Shown piece after piece: positions 8,119-15,644 of a stretch of 64,000 nucleotides of DNA (positions are counted from its first letter, which is position 1; each line of letters opens with the position of its first letter). The notes under the pieces were generated by a model. That model was not told the DNA's origin. It did no database searches and saw only the letters and a program-made list of their open reading frames with translations. This stretch comes from Viridibacillus arenosi (GTDB taxonomy: Bacteria; Bacillota; Bacilli; Bacillales_A; Planococcaceae), in NCBI RefSeq assembly GCF_001955655.1, contig NZ_MSPW01000001.1, positions 372,001-436,000 on the forward strand, given 5' to 3'. The translations under genes were made by a program, and so were the position numbers.

Positions 8119-8445
8119 CTAACCCTTCTCTTTCATTAGTTTTCCTACAGCATCAGAAATACCAAGCCATTCAGAGCGAATATCATCTAATGCTTCTTTG
8201 CCCGCTGTTGTAAGTTTATAATATTTACGATTAGGGCCATAATCTGAAGGTCTCATTTCTCCTGTAATTAATTCATTCTTTTGAAGCCGTAGAAGAACTG
8301 GATAAATTGTACCTTCACTGACATCAGATAAGCCTATTGTTTGTAGCTTTTTTGATAGCTCGTAGCCATAGACAACTTCATTTTCAATTACTGCCAATAC
8401 GCAGCCATCTAATATGCCTTTTAGCAATTGACTTCTTATAGACAC
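8119..8445 (-). CDS. PadR-family transcriptional regulator
   Basis: The best start is GTG 8445, giving MSIRSQLLKGILDGCVLAVI, a typical PadR opening; it lies ten nucleotides after GAGGGG, whereas GTG 8457 has no spacing. The product is ~108 residues: a winged helix-turn-helix with YGYELSKKLQ, SEGTIYPVLLRLQKNELI and YYKLTTAGKEAL, then a short C-terminal dimerisation helix. PadR proteins of this small class usually repress themselves and a neighbouring membrane protein or transporter. Two palindromes of identical 9-3-9 layout lie just upstream (8501-8521 and 8559-8579) and are its likely operators. Confidence 0.88.
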   Translation of the reverse strand: MSIRSQLLKGILDGCVLAVIENEVVYGYELSKKLQTIGLSDVSEGTIYPVLLRLQKNELITGEMRPSDYGPNRKYYKLTTAGKEALDDIRSEWLGISDAVGKLMKEKG

Positions 8446-8500
8446 CCTATTCAACACCCCTCAGTACATTGCATGACAAGATAGCTATATAAATAAAACA

Positions 8501-8521
8501 CTATTTTGTATTACAAAATAG
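8501..8521. promoter_or_regulatory. Probable PadR operator 1
   Basis: CTATTTTGT-ATT-ACAAAATAG is a perfect 9-bp inverted repeat with a 3-bp centre, ~56 bp upstream of the padR start, where an autoregulatory site would be expected. Confidence 0.65.
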
Positions 8522-8558
8522 CTACATTTACTATATATTGGAATGGTTTGGTTGTCAA

Positions 8559-8579
8559 CTATGTGGTTATACAAAGTAG
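8559..8579. promoter_or_regulatory. Probable PadR operator 2 (imperfect)
   Basis: CTATGTGGT-TAT-ACAAAGTAG has the same 9-3-9 architecture as the site at 8501 with about six of nine paired positions. Its right half plus flank (ACAAAGTAGCTA) repeats ACAAAATAGCTA of site 1 with one mismatch. It lies nearer to fabI. Confidence 0.5.
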
Positions 8580-8621
8580 CTAAATCACTAGTTGCATTAA
8601 CTACTAATTTAAGGTAGAATT

Positions 8622-8638
8622 TTAGTATCAGGTACTAA
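8622..8638 (+). promoter_or_regulatory. FapR-type operator of fabI
   Basis: TTAGTATCAGGTACTAA is a 17-bp imperfect palindrome. It matches the known FapR operator pattern (TTAGTAcC...TACTAA), with which malonyl-CoA-responsive FapR represses fatty acid synthesis genes. It lies 25 bp upstream of the fabI start, where it would block initiation. Confidence 0.8.
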
Positions 8639-8663
8639 TAGTAACTATATACAGGAGGCTATT

Positions 8664-9446
8664 ATGGAGAACTTACTACAATTAAAAAATAAAAATATCG
8701 TCGTAATGGGCGTGGCAAATGATCGTAGCATTGCATGGGGAATCGCAAAATCTCTTTTCGACGTCGGCGCTAACGTCATCTTTACTTATCGAAAAGAACG
8801 CTCTTTAATGAAATTGGAAAAGTTAATGGCAGGTTATGAAGGCCAAGAGGCTACTTTCATCCAATGTGATGTGAATAGTGATGAAAGTATTAAAGCTGCT
8901 TTCGATACAATTGGTGCTAAAGTTGGTACAATTCATGGTATCGTACATTCAGTTGCATTTGCAAACGCAGAGGATTTAAAAAACCGTTTCCTTGAAACTT
9001 CCCGTGATGGCTATGCTTTTGCACAAGACACAAGTGCCTATTCACTAATTGCAGCTGCAAAAGCTGCACATCCTTATATGACTGAAGGCGGTTCAATTGT
9101 AACAATGAGTTATCTTGGAGCTGAACGTGTCTTAGAAGGATACAATGTTATGGGTGTAGCTAAAGCTGCCCTAGAAGCATCTGTAAGATATTTAGCAGCG
9201 GATATCGGTGCTGATAATATTCGTGTTAATGCGATTTCAGCTGGTGCGATTAAAACTTTAGCAGCAAAAGGCGTACCTTCATTCAACAAAATTTTAAACC
9301 GTATTGAAGAAAGCGCACCGTTAAAACGTAATGTTACACAAGCTGAAGTAGCTGATATGACAATTGTTATGCTTAGTCATTTATCTCGTGGCGTCACTGG
9401 CGAAACGATTTATATTGATGGTGGCTATAATATTATGGGAATTTAA
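8664..9446 (+). CDS. fabI: Enoyl-[acyl-carrier-protein] reductase FabI
   Basis: A 260-residue short-chain dehydrogenase of the FabI class. The N-terminal nucleotide-binding segment is VMGVANDRSIAWGIAKSL. The catalytic region contains SYLGAERVLEGYNVMGVAKA, with Tyr and Lys in the YxxMxxxK spacing typical of FabI; the earlier SxAFA segment forms the substrate pocket. The C-terminal GVTGETIYIDGGYNIMG is the usual closing motif. It performs the final NAD(P)H-dependent reduction of each fatty acid elongation cycle and is the target of triclosan-like inhibitors. The ATG follows AGGAGG. A FapR-like box lies just upstream and a terminator just downstream, so it is a single-gene unit of the FapR regulon. 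Confidence 0.94.
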   Translation: MENLLQLKNKNIVVMGVANDRSIAWGIAKSLFDVGANVIFTYRKERSLMKLEKLMAGYEGQEATFIQCDVNSDESIKAAFDTIGAKVGTIHGIVHSVAFANAEDLKNRFLETSRDGYAFAQDTSAYSLIAAAKAAHPYMTEGGSIVTMSYLGAERVLEGYNVMGVAKAALEASVRYLAADIGADNIRVNAISAGAIKTLAAKGVPSFNKILNRIEESAPLKRNVTQAEVADMTIVMLSHLSRGVTGETIYIDGGYNIMGI

Positions 9447-9451
9447 TAATA

Positions 9452-9478
9452 TTACGCACTCTTAGGGGTGCGTTTTTC
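9452..9478 (+). terminator. Terminator of fabI
   Basis: ACGCAC...GTGCGT hairpin followed by TTTTT, immediately after the stop codon. Confidence 0.85.
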
Positions 9479-9536
9479 TCGTTATTACGTTACTTTTTCA
9501 TCCTGTCAAAATAGTCAATACTTACCCTCAAATAAT

Positions 9537-9734
9537 TTATGCACCAAAACCGCGAATGCCCACTAATACAATGATTAATAAACAACCTAGCACAACAATT
9601 GAAATAGTACTCATACCAAAATATTTTAAGGGTCCACTTTCTTTTGATTTTACACCTTTAATACCTAACCAAAAACTTACTATCCAAGAAGCAATCCATA
9701 ACGAAAGCACACCATATCTTCCATTTAAAATCAC
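9537..9734 (-). CDS. Small two-span membrane protein, 65 aa, unknown
   Basis: It starts with GTG at 9734 after a GAGTGAG-like ribosome binding site. The product has a hydrophobic N-terminal helix (YGVLSLWIASWIVSFWLGI), a short Lys/Ser-rich loop and a second helix (ISIVVLGCLLIIVLVGI). No family recognised. It follows the P-loop kinase gene by 17 nt and is probably the last gene of that small operon. Confidence 0.5.
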   Translation of the reverse strand: MILNGRYGVLSLWIASWIVSFWLGIKGVKSKESGPLKYFGMSTISIVVLGCLLIIVLVGIRGFGA

Positions 9735-9751
9735 TTATATCTCACTCTTAT

Positions 9752-10291
9752 TCAAAAGATTTCAATATGATCATTCTGAATATAATCGATTACCTGATCA
9801 ATATAAGATTCTAAAGGGTATGAAGTATCTATCTTTAAACAGTTTATTTCTTCTGGCTTCTTACTATTTTGAATTGTATATAAAAAATCCTCTTTTGAAT
9901 TTATAGAAGCGATCTGACTCATCTTACGATTTCTTGAAGCTAACCGATGATTAATTTCTTCAAAATCATTTAGTAAGCACTCCACATACTTATAAGTTAC
10001 ATTATGCTTTTTCTGTAGTGAAAGACCTCTATCAATCATTTCATCATATAAGCATGGACTATCAAAAATCACACTATTGCCTAGCCCAAGATAATAATCT
10101 ATTAGCTGCCAATCCATTTCATAAGAAATAGAACCTGATGTTTTTCTATCTAATATTTCTTTACAACTCGCTAATAAGGCTGATTTGATAATGTCATGAT
10201 CTACTATAATCGCACCAGTACGCTTTGCAATAGCTTGCGCAAGTGTGGATTTACCTGATCCAGGAAATCCAGACATTTGAATAAAAAACAC
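9752..10291 (-). CDS. P-loop nucleotide kinase-like protein (AAA_33 type)
   Basis: The GTG at 10291 is ten nucleotides after AAAGGAG. The 179-residue product opens MFFIQMSGFPGSGKSTLA, with a Walker A motif GFPGSGKST at residues 8-16, and has a Walker B-like VIFDSP near residue 92 and an RNRK lid-like segment near residue 122. This is the layout of small kinases that phosphorylate a nucleoside, sugar or antibiotic, or of uncharacterised AAA_33 proteins. The substrate cannot be read from sequence. It lies 19 nt after the TPR gene, suggesting co-transcription. Confidence 0.65.
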   Translation of the reverse strand: MFFIQMSGFPGSGKSTLAQAIAKRTGAIIVDHDIIKSALLASCKEILDRKTSGSISYEMDWQLIDYYLGLGNSVIFDSPCLYDEMIDRGLSLQKKHNVTYKYVECLLNDFEEINHRLASRNRKMSQIASINSKEDFLYTIQNSKKPEEINCLKIDTSYPLESYIDQVIDYIQNDHIEIF

Positions 10292-10310
10292 TGTTCTATA
10301 ACTCCTTTCA

Positions 10311-10790
10311 CTACCAAACTAGGTGAAGTTTATCTTTATAAAAATGAATAGCGCGCTCGTATTCCTTAATACTTTCATCTTTAGTAGACGAGATAATCAC
10401 ATCAAGTAATTGCCCAATAGAATCTTCGTGCTTTTTCAAATTGAACAAAGTCATCGCGTAAAATACTTGGAGCGCTTTAAAATTCGGATATTTTGTGATA
10501 CCTTCTTGAAATACTTTTTCTGACTTCTGATACTCCCCAATTGTTCGATACGTGCTACCTAAACCTAGATAAGCATTAGGTTCATCTTGATTATTTAATC
10601 CTAGTAAAATAGCTTTTTCATAGTATAGTATGGCTTCATTTTCAAGACCTAGAACATCTAAGCTCCATGCAGTTTGATAATTTACTAATCCATCTTCCGG
10701 GTAATCCCGATGAATATCCATCATTAATTGATTAGAATCTCTTAATAAATTTTTCTCTCGTAGTTGTAAAACCTTTTCTAGTCTCTGCAT
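10311..10790 (-). CDS. Tetratricopeptide-repeat protein
   Basis: The likely start is ATG 10790 (MQRLEKVLQL); an upstream GTG lies on the ribosome binding site GGGAG. The ~159-residue protein is almost wholly helical. TPR-like 34-residue units begin near VNYQTAWSLDVLGLENEAI, AYLGLGSTYRTIGEYQKSE and LQVFYAMTLFNLKKHEDSI. There is no signal peptide, so it is a cytoplasmic scaffold. TPRs mediate protein-protein contacts; the partner is unknown. It heads the unit TPR, kinase and 65-aa membrane protein. Confidence 0.7.
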   Translation of the reverse strand: MQRLEKVLQLREKNLLRDSNQLMMDIHRDYPEDGLVNYQTAWSLDVLGLENEAILYYEKAILLGLNNQDEPNAYLGLGSTYRTIGEYQKSEKVFQEGITKYPNFKALQVFYAMTLFNLKKHEDSIGQLLDVIISSTKDESIKEYERAIHFYKDKLHLVW

Positions 10791-10860
10791 AAATCGGCTC
10801 ACTCCCTAATATACGATGGACTAATAACCCATTTTTCTAACTCTACAAAGATTACATTTA

Positions 10861-11025
10861 TTAGTATCTCTTCCGTTTTGCCACATGCTCTAATTTCTTT
10901 GTACAACTTACACAATGAAAGTTTTTTGCTTTTCTCTCTTTATATAGCTTGTAATGCTTCGTACCTTCTATCAATTTATAAGGTTCTTTACACAAACCAC
11001 AGACTACTTCATAATAAATCACCAT
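10861..11025 (-). CDS. Small zinc-ribbon protein, 54 aa
   Basis: ATG 11025 lies nine nucleotides after GAGGGG; stop TAA at 10861. The product carries two CxxC knuckles, CGLC at residues 9-12 and CVSC at 38-41, separated by a basic Lys/Tyr-rich segment, and ends in KRKRY. This is a classic treble-clef or zinc-ribbon spacing. It resembles the small YlaI/DUF2197-like zinc-ribbon proteins of Bacillales, but I cannot assign it firmly. The basic character suggests nucleic-acid contact. Confidence 0.55.
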   Translation of the reverse strand: MVIYYEVVCGLCKEPYKLIEGTKHYKLYKERKAKNFHCVSCTKKLEHVAKRKRY

Positions 11026-11111
11026 CGTTTATTGCCCCTCTCCATATAAATTTTATTGATTTCTTCGCCTAGCATTCAATTTAAATAGCAACCAGATTTC
11101 ATCAACTCTTC

Positions 11112-11327
11112 CTATAACTGTCCGGATCTAATCCAAAAAACTATCCGATATGATCCCGATATCGAAACGCCAAGTATCAAAATAATCAAGATTCTAAATA
11201 TATCTAATCTATTTATTTCATCTAGGGCCTCCATATTGATGACCACCCAAATGCTTAAAAAGATTACTGTTAAATAAAAACATATATTAGGAATTATCCA
11301 CAGCATCCTTTTCATTTTGTTGTCCAT
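11112..11327 (-). CDS. Small membrane protein, 71 aa, unknown
   Basis: ATG 11327 (MDNKMKRM) follows GGGGG with a T5 spacer; an upstream in-frame start lacks a ribosome binding site. Two hydrophobic helices are visible, MLWIIPNICFYLTVIFLSIW and FRILIILILGVSISGSYRIV, with a short acidic loop between. No family recognised. Confidence 0.5.
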   Translation of the reverse strand: MDNKMKRMLWIIPNICFYLTVIFLSIWVVINMEALDEINRLDIFRILIILILGVSISGSYRIVFWIRSGQL

Positions 11328-11402
11328 AAAAACCCCCTTTTCACTTCTCTCTAACATCTATACATCATTATCCTATATATTCAAAATAATTACATCTAAT
11401 AT

Positions 11403-11438
11403 AAAAAAGACTAACTAATTTCAGCTAGTCTTTTTCCT
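11403..11438. terminator. Terminator-like hairpin
   Basis: AAAAAGACTA...TAGTCTTTTT forms a symmetric stem with A and T tails, so it may work in both directions. It lies upstream of the 71-aa gene and downstream of no clear plus-strand gene. Confidence 0.5.
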
Positions 11439-11569
11439 TTTATCAAAACCATCTAATTCAAAAAAATATTAGAGTGAATATGTTCAACATACTTTTTATA
11501 AACAATAAGAGTATTAATTAAGAGAAATGATGTTGACTTTAGATACTTACATTTCCTAAACTTAACAAG

Positions 11570-12283
11570 CTAACCGAGCATAACAACTTCCATATGTTCT
11601 TTCGTAAATTTGATATCTGTTGACAGCGAATATGCTGATGAATTTATCTTTGAAACAACACATTTTGCTAATTCACCATTTTTAAAGTGGACAACAGCGC
11701 CATCATCTACTGCTAATCCAGATGAAATTCTTCCATTACTTATAAGCTTAAATAGTGCTTGTTTACTCTCTTCATCATTGTAGTAAGGGCATAAAACTCC
11801 TTTTATTAAACCTAAGCCTGCGGAAATTTTGTATACTAAGGATTCGTCCTTCCATACCCCTTCTTCAAACAAGTATATTGCGCTCGTACCTGCTCCAACT
11901 ATGATTTTCCCTTTATGATAGGCTTCTTTAAGTTTCTCTTCCATCTTAAATTTTCTCCATATATTGATCATAAAATTCAAGTTACCATCACCAATATAAA
12001 GAATGTCTTGTTTCTCTATTATGGAATTCAGACATTTTTCATTCATGTCAGAAATCGTAATATGTGTAGGCTTACATTTCTTAATAGAAAAAACTTTATA
12101 AAAATCTTTAATATACCTTTCATTATCCTCACTCGCTGTTGCTATAAAACAAATGCTAGGTTTTATATTTACTGCTTGCTGTAATATATATTGTTCTTGT
12201 AATGGATTATCTATATTTGTTGAAAAGTTGCCACCTCCGAGTGCAATAAATTGCAACATCTTACTGTCATCTATACAAGTCAT
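11570..12283 (-). CDS. Peptidase S51-like (peptidase E / type 1 glutamine amidotransferase-like) protein
   Basis: ATG 12283 follows GGAGAGG. The 237-residue protein has the class I glutamine-amidotransferase-like fold signature of peptidase E relatives: ALGGGNFS at the N-terminus, ICFIATASED, ILYIGDGN, the nucleophile region IIVGAGTSAIYLFEEG with Ser134, and GLAVDDGAVVHF. In active S51 enzymes the nucleophile elbow reads G-x-S-A-G. Here the residue after Ser-Ala is Ile, and the usual GGGN is GDGN. Activity is therefore uncertain. Family members cleave Asp-Xaa dipeptides or process cyanophycin. No partner gene is adjacent. Confidence 0.65.
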   Translation of the reverse strand: MTCIDDSKMLQFIALGGGNFSTNIDNPLQEQYILQQAVNIKPSICFIATASEDNERYIKDFYKVFSIKKCKPTHITISDMNEKCLNSIIEKQDILYIGDGNLNFMINIWRKFKMEEKLKEAYHKGKIIVGAGTSAIYLFEEGVWKDESLVYKISAGLGLIKGVLCPYYNDEESKQALFKLISNGRISSGLAVDDGAVVHFKNGELAKCVVSKINSSAYSLSTDIKFTKEHMEVVMLG

Positions 12284-12357
12284 AGTATGTTACCTCTCCA
12301 GTTAAAATTCGTTAATTTATCGTTTTTATATTTCCAAACTTCTAACACTTTCTTAAT

Positions 12358-13146
12358 CTAATTAGGTTGGAACTTTTTTTTCACGATCCAATGATACGTA
12401 AACGTGACTGTTAAAATTACCCAAAGAATTGTTGCAAATAGATTAATAGAAAAGTTTGCCCCCACTGAGCCAGTTATAAGCAAATTCATCGCATGTTTGC
12501 TCATTCCAGCTGGATTTACCACATCTAAGACTGGATGAAGCCCTACTAACATTCTACAAATTAGTAACGTAATAATACCTATTAATGCAATTAACGCTTG
12601 GCTATTTAACACTGCGCTTAGCATTGTAGTGAACGATAAGCTAAAAAGGATCCACAATAAATAACAAAAAAGTGCAGTAATCATTAGTGATAACTCTATA
12701 CCGGTAAACAGGAAATGAATGTATAACAAAGAAACGACATAACCAATCCCCACACTTATTGAGACTAATAAATAATTAGAAAGGAGCTTTCCACCAATAT
12801 AAGAGCTAACAGTAACTGGCCTTGTTAAAATAAATGCTAACATTCCACTCGATTTATCTGATTGAATTAACCCCATCATAGCAATGACAATTATCATTAT
12901 GCCAAGTTGATCGAATTGTGAGCCCAACGTTGCTGCAAGAACCTGCCCTCCTGTCTGTTCAGTCATAGATGGATCAATTGAAATTCCTTGTGTACCACCA
13001 AGTGCTTCTAAAATTGAGGGTAAGTAATATGTCATGATTGGCTGCGTCGCGCCTAAAAAGATAAAAACAAGGGGCAACCAGATTAATTTGAAATCATTCA
13101 ACACTTGACTATATTCTTTTTTCATTAGTACAGCTAAAGAATTCAT
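12358..13146 (-). CDS. yxlG: ABC transporter permease, YxlG-like
   Basis: A 262-residue ABC-2-type permease with about six hydrophobic segments (near residues 22-40, 72-92, 115-135, 145-168, 178-196 and 232-252). A large extracytoplasmic loop separates the first two, and the motif DKSSGMLAFILTRPVTVSSY between segments two and three is typical of this class. The start overlaps the ATPase stop by ATGA, so it is translationally coupled. With the ATPase and the PLDc_N protein it reproduces the yxlE-yxlF-yxlG order of the B. subtilis sigY operon, but no sigY, yxlC or yxlD is present. The substrate is unknown. Confidence 0.75.
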   Translation of the reverse strand: MNSLAVLMKKEYSQVLNDFKLIWLPLVFIFLGATQPIMTYYLPSILEALGGTQGISIDPSMTEQTGGQVLAATLGSQFDQLGIMIIVIAMMGLIQSDKSSGMLAFILTRPVTVSSYIGGKLLSNYLLVSISVGIGYVVSLLYIHFLFTGIELSLMITALFCYLLWILFSLSFTTMLSAVLNSQALIALIGIITLLICRMLVGLHPVLDVVNPAGMSKHAMNLLITGSVGANFSINLFATILWVILTVTFTYHWIVKKKFQPN

Positions 13147-14051
13147 GTACCCACCACCAATTTCAAAAATATTTCTTCAAGGGTTTCGTGTTCATCAATT
13201 TCAAAACGTATAATATCAACATTATTTTCTAATGCATTCTGGATAAGAGAATTTTTATATTTTACAACATCATCTAATGTAACTTTTACTTTATGGCCAG
13301 TCATTTCTGCATCTTTTACATACGGGAGCATTTTCACTGTATCTACCCAAGATTTATCATTATGTGTGATTTCTAAATATACAACAGGTTTACTATTACG
13401 ACTTATCAGGTCAAGCATTGTTGTATCTTCAATTTTTATACCATTTTTAATGACAACGAATCTTTCACAAATTTCCTCTGCGTCACTTAAAATATGGGTT
13501 GATAATAATATTGTTGTTTCTTGCTTAATTTCTTGAATCAAATTTAGAACCTCTCTTCTACCTATCGGGTCTAAAGCCGAGACCGGTTCATCCATTACGA
13601 TAAAAGCTGGTTTATGTAACAACGCCTGTGCTATACCAAGTCTTTGCTTCATACCACCTGAGAAAGTTCGAACTTTGGCATCCTCTTCATCTGAAAGCCC
13701 CACTTTAGCTAATATTATCGGTACATCTCTATTCAATTCTTTTTTTGAAATACCCGACAGTTGCCCCATAAAAAAAAGTGTTTCTTTCGCGGTCATCCAT
13801 TCATAAAAATTTGGATACTGAGGTAGGTAACCTATTTCACGCTTCATTTTCGAGATGTTTTTACCTTCTAAAAGTACTTCACCTTCGTCTGTATGAAGGA
13901 TATCAGCAATTATCTTAATTAATGTCGATTTTCCCGCTCCGTTAGGTCCTATTAATCCTACGCATTGACCCGTTTCTAATACCATTGAAAATTGACTAAC
14001 GGCTTTCTTTTCCTTAAATTTTTTTGTTACATTTTTAATTTCTAGTTTCAT
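13143..14051 (-). CDS. yxlF: ABC transporter ATP-binding protein, YxlF-like
   Basis: A 302-residue ATPase. Walker A is GLIGPNGAGKSTLIK near residue 33, the Q-loop is GYLPQYP, the signature TFSGGMKQRLGIAQAL, Walker B FIVMDEPVSALDP, and the switch His lies in LLSTHILSD. A ~90-residue C-terminal extension after the core is usual for drug/bacteriocin-type exporters of this family. The start codon shares a nucleotide with the yxlE stop (TAATG), and the stop overlaps the permease start. It energises the YxlG-like permease from the cytoplasmic face. Confidence 0.85.
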   Translation of the reverse strand: MKLEIKNVTKKFKEKKAVSQFSMVLETGQCVGLIGPNGAGKSTLIKIIADILHTDEGEVLLEGKNISKMKREIGYLPQYPNFYEWMTAKETLFFMGQLSGISKKELNRDVPIILAKVGLSDEEDAKVRTFSGGMKQRLGIAQALLHKPAFIVMDEPVSALDPIGRREVLNLIQEIKQETTILLSTHILSDAEEICERFVVIKNGIKIEDTTMLDLISRNSKPVVYLEITHNDKSWVDTVKMLPYVKDAEMTGHKVKVTLDDVVKYKNSLIQNALENNVDIIRFEIDEHETLEEIFLKLVVGT

Positions 14052-14287
14052 TATGCTCTACTATCCTTTCTTCCTATTACGAAATATAAAATCGGACCTA
14101 TTGTATTGCAAAATAAAATAACAAGTGTCCAAATAAAGACATTTTCCCTAGTCTTACGATTACGATATAAATCTAATAAAGCAATCAAAATTAAAATAAA
14201 TCCTACTGCCATAAAAGGTAATATGATTGGTAAAACTCCCATCCAATCTATATCCTTTAAATCTTCCAGATTATAATGTAATTGCAT
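14051..14287 (-). CDS. yxlE: YxlE-like PLDc_N membrane protein
   Basis: A 78-residue protein with two transmembrane helices (about residues 18-42 and 53-70) and the PLDc_N signature: a basic loop NRKTREN, then WTLVILFCNTIGPILYFVIGR. This domain was first seen at the N-terminus of cardiolipin synthases and occurs alone in YxlE, where it is linked to negative control of SigY. Here it is the first gene of the ABC unit. It may instead act in immunity or as a transporter accessory; that is inference. Confidence 0.75.
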   Translation of the reverse strand: MQLHYNLEDLKDIDWMGVLPIILPFMAVGFILILIALLDLYRNRKTRENVFIWTLVILFCNTIGPILYFVIGRKDSRA

Positions 14288-14317
14288 TTTATATCCCCTC
14301 TCTTGAATTTATTATTC

Positions 14318-14341
14318 ATTATCATTATTGATAATGATAAT
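14318..14341. promoter_or_regulatory. Perfect palindrome upstream of yxlE (likely operator)
   Basis: ATTATCATTAT-TG-ATAATGATAAT has perfect 11-bp arms around a 2-bp centre. It lies 31 bp upstream of the ABC unit and shares TTGATAAT with the palindrome at 14451. Confidence 0.65.
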
Positions 14342-14450
14342 ATAATTGTAGTACATTTGTATAGACTTTTCTCAAATTATTTTTATTTCAACCAATTTTT
14401 GTGAATTAAAAATAATATAAATATTGTACTTGTAATTTTAATAATTCATG

Positions 14451-14466
14451 TTGATAATATTATCAA
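14451..14466. promoter_or_regulatory. Perfect palindrome upstream of the HTH regulator (likely operator)
   Basis: TTGATAATATTATCAA is a perfect 16-bp palindrome, 35 bp upstream of the regulator start. It shares TTGATAAT with the site at 14318-14341, pointing to one regulator controlling both divergent units. Confidence 0.65.
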
Positions 14467-14501
14467 TATGGATAATGAAAATTTTTTTCAAAGGAGAAAT
14501 A

Positions 14502-15041
14502 ATGAATAATAAAGCTGAAGTTTTAATTCACCCTGTAAGAATGAAAATATCTCAAGCTCTTATGAGAAATAAAGAAACTGGTCTCACTCCACTTGAAATG
14601 GTGAAGATTATAGAAGATGTGCCACAAGCCACTCTATATAGACATATTCAAGTGCTTTTAGATGCTGGTATTATCCAAATTATAAAAGAGAAAAAAGTCA
14701 GATCTGTATTTGAGAAATACTATTCACTAAACGAGGAAGCTGCTCGACTTGACTCAGAAGAATGGCAAAAATTATCCAAAGAAGAAAAGGTTAATTATTT
14801 ATCTTATTATCAATTATCTTTAATGACTCAATATGAAAGTTATTTATCAGGATTAGAACTAGACGGATCTAAAGAAGACAAGGCAACCTTTTCACTTTTA
14901 GAGTTAAAAATTGACGATGAACATTTTGATAATTTCCAGCAAGAATTAAATAGTTTAATGATCAAGTATTACAATAAAAAAATTAACAACCAAAATATCC
15001 CTACACGTACAGTCGCAGTAACAATTATTCCAAAATCTTAG
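14502..15041 (+). CDS. ArsR/HTH_20-like winged-helix regulator divergent from the ABC module
   Basis: ATG 14502 (MNNKAEVLIHPVRMK) follows AAAGGAG with a 5-nt spacer; the earlier in-frame ATG at 14448 lies before the operator and has no ribosome binding site. The ~179-residue protein has an N-terminal winged helix with the ArsR-like opening LIHPVRMKISQAL, recognition region PQATLYRHIQVLLDAGII, and a wing (KEKKVRSVFEKYY). A C-terminal helical domain, without visible metal-binding cysteines, probably dimerises or senses a ligand. Divergence from yxlEFG and the two TTGATAAT palindromes in between suggest it represses both. Confidence 0.75.
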   Translation: MNNKAEVLIHPVRMKISQALMRNKETGLTPLEMVKIIEDVPQATLYRHIQVLLDAGIIQIIKEKKVRSVFEKYYSLNEEAARLDSEEWQKLSKEEKVNYLSYYQLSLMTQYESYLSGLELDGSKEDKATFSLLELKIDDEHFDNFQQELNSLMIKYYNKKINNQNIPTRTVAVTIIPKS

Positions 15042-15174
15042 CTTTAAAATATGGTTAGGACTACACCATAATTAAGTGAAAATAATGAGAAAGTAAAGTT
15101 GCTCCTATTTGATACCTCTTCGCTATTTTCTAAATATCGGAAACTAAAGTTTAATAAATACAAAATAGGCATAT

Positions 15175-15213
15175 AAAAAGGACTAGCTGAATTTCTAGGC
15201 TAGTCCTTTTTAT
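15175..15213 (-). terminator. Terminator between regulator and cupin gene
   Basis: AAAAGGACTAGC pairs with GCTAGTCCTTTT, flanked by A and T runs, so it can serve both converging genes. Confidence 0.8.
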
Positions 15214-15241
15214 ATTAAATTTCATTTCATCTTGAAAATAC

Positions 15242-15595
15242 TCAAATCGTCCATCCTTTTAATGAGAGCATATCAGATGCTCTCAATTCATCACTCTCTA
15301 TAACCATCACTTGCATACCACATTCACTAGTAGTTTCATGCCATTCACCCTTGTCCCAAAACACAACATCACCGGGACCTACCGTTTTTCCGCCTTCTTT
15401 ACCAGCAACATTACCTGCTCCGTTTAATACTATAAGCAATTGATTCGTTACTGTTTGATGGTTACCTATCACACCATCCTCTTCTAAAGTCATTAAACTA
15501 ATATTCGTTGATGTTGAAGTTTGGCAAATATGCGATAGTTGAAAATCCGAATCAAACGCATTCATCCTTCTTTTAGTTATATTAAATATTTGCAA
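15242..15595 (-). CDS. Cupin-domain protein
   Basis: A 117-residue single-domain cupin starting with TTG at 15595. Cupin motif 1 is seen around IGNHQTVTNQLLIVLNGAG and motif 2 as VGPGDVVFWDKGEWHETTS. One His is in motif 1 (NHQ) and one in motif 2 (EWHET), but the usual second motif-1 His and Glu are not clearly in place, so metal binding is uncertain. Small cupins of this type range from sugar isomerases to ligand sensors. No neighbour hints at the substrate. Confidence 0.65.
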   Translation of the reverse strand: MQIFNITKRRMNAFDSDFQLSHICQTSTSTNISLMTLEEDGVIGNHQTVTNQLLIVLNGAGNVAGKEGGKTVGPGDVVFWDKGEWHETTSECGMQVMVIESDELRASDMLSLKGWTI

Positions 15596-15644
15596 TTACT
15601 CTCACCCCTAAATGTTTATTGCGAACTTTTTTTTCAATTGAGCT

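Noticed and set aside
10878-11072. Plus-strand 64-aa ORF
   Set aside because: Antisense to the zinc-ribbon gene at 10861-11025, which has a ribosome binding site and CxxC motifs; the plus frame has neither.
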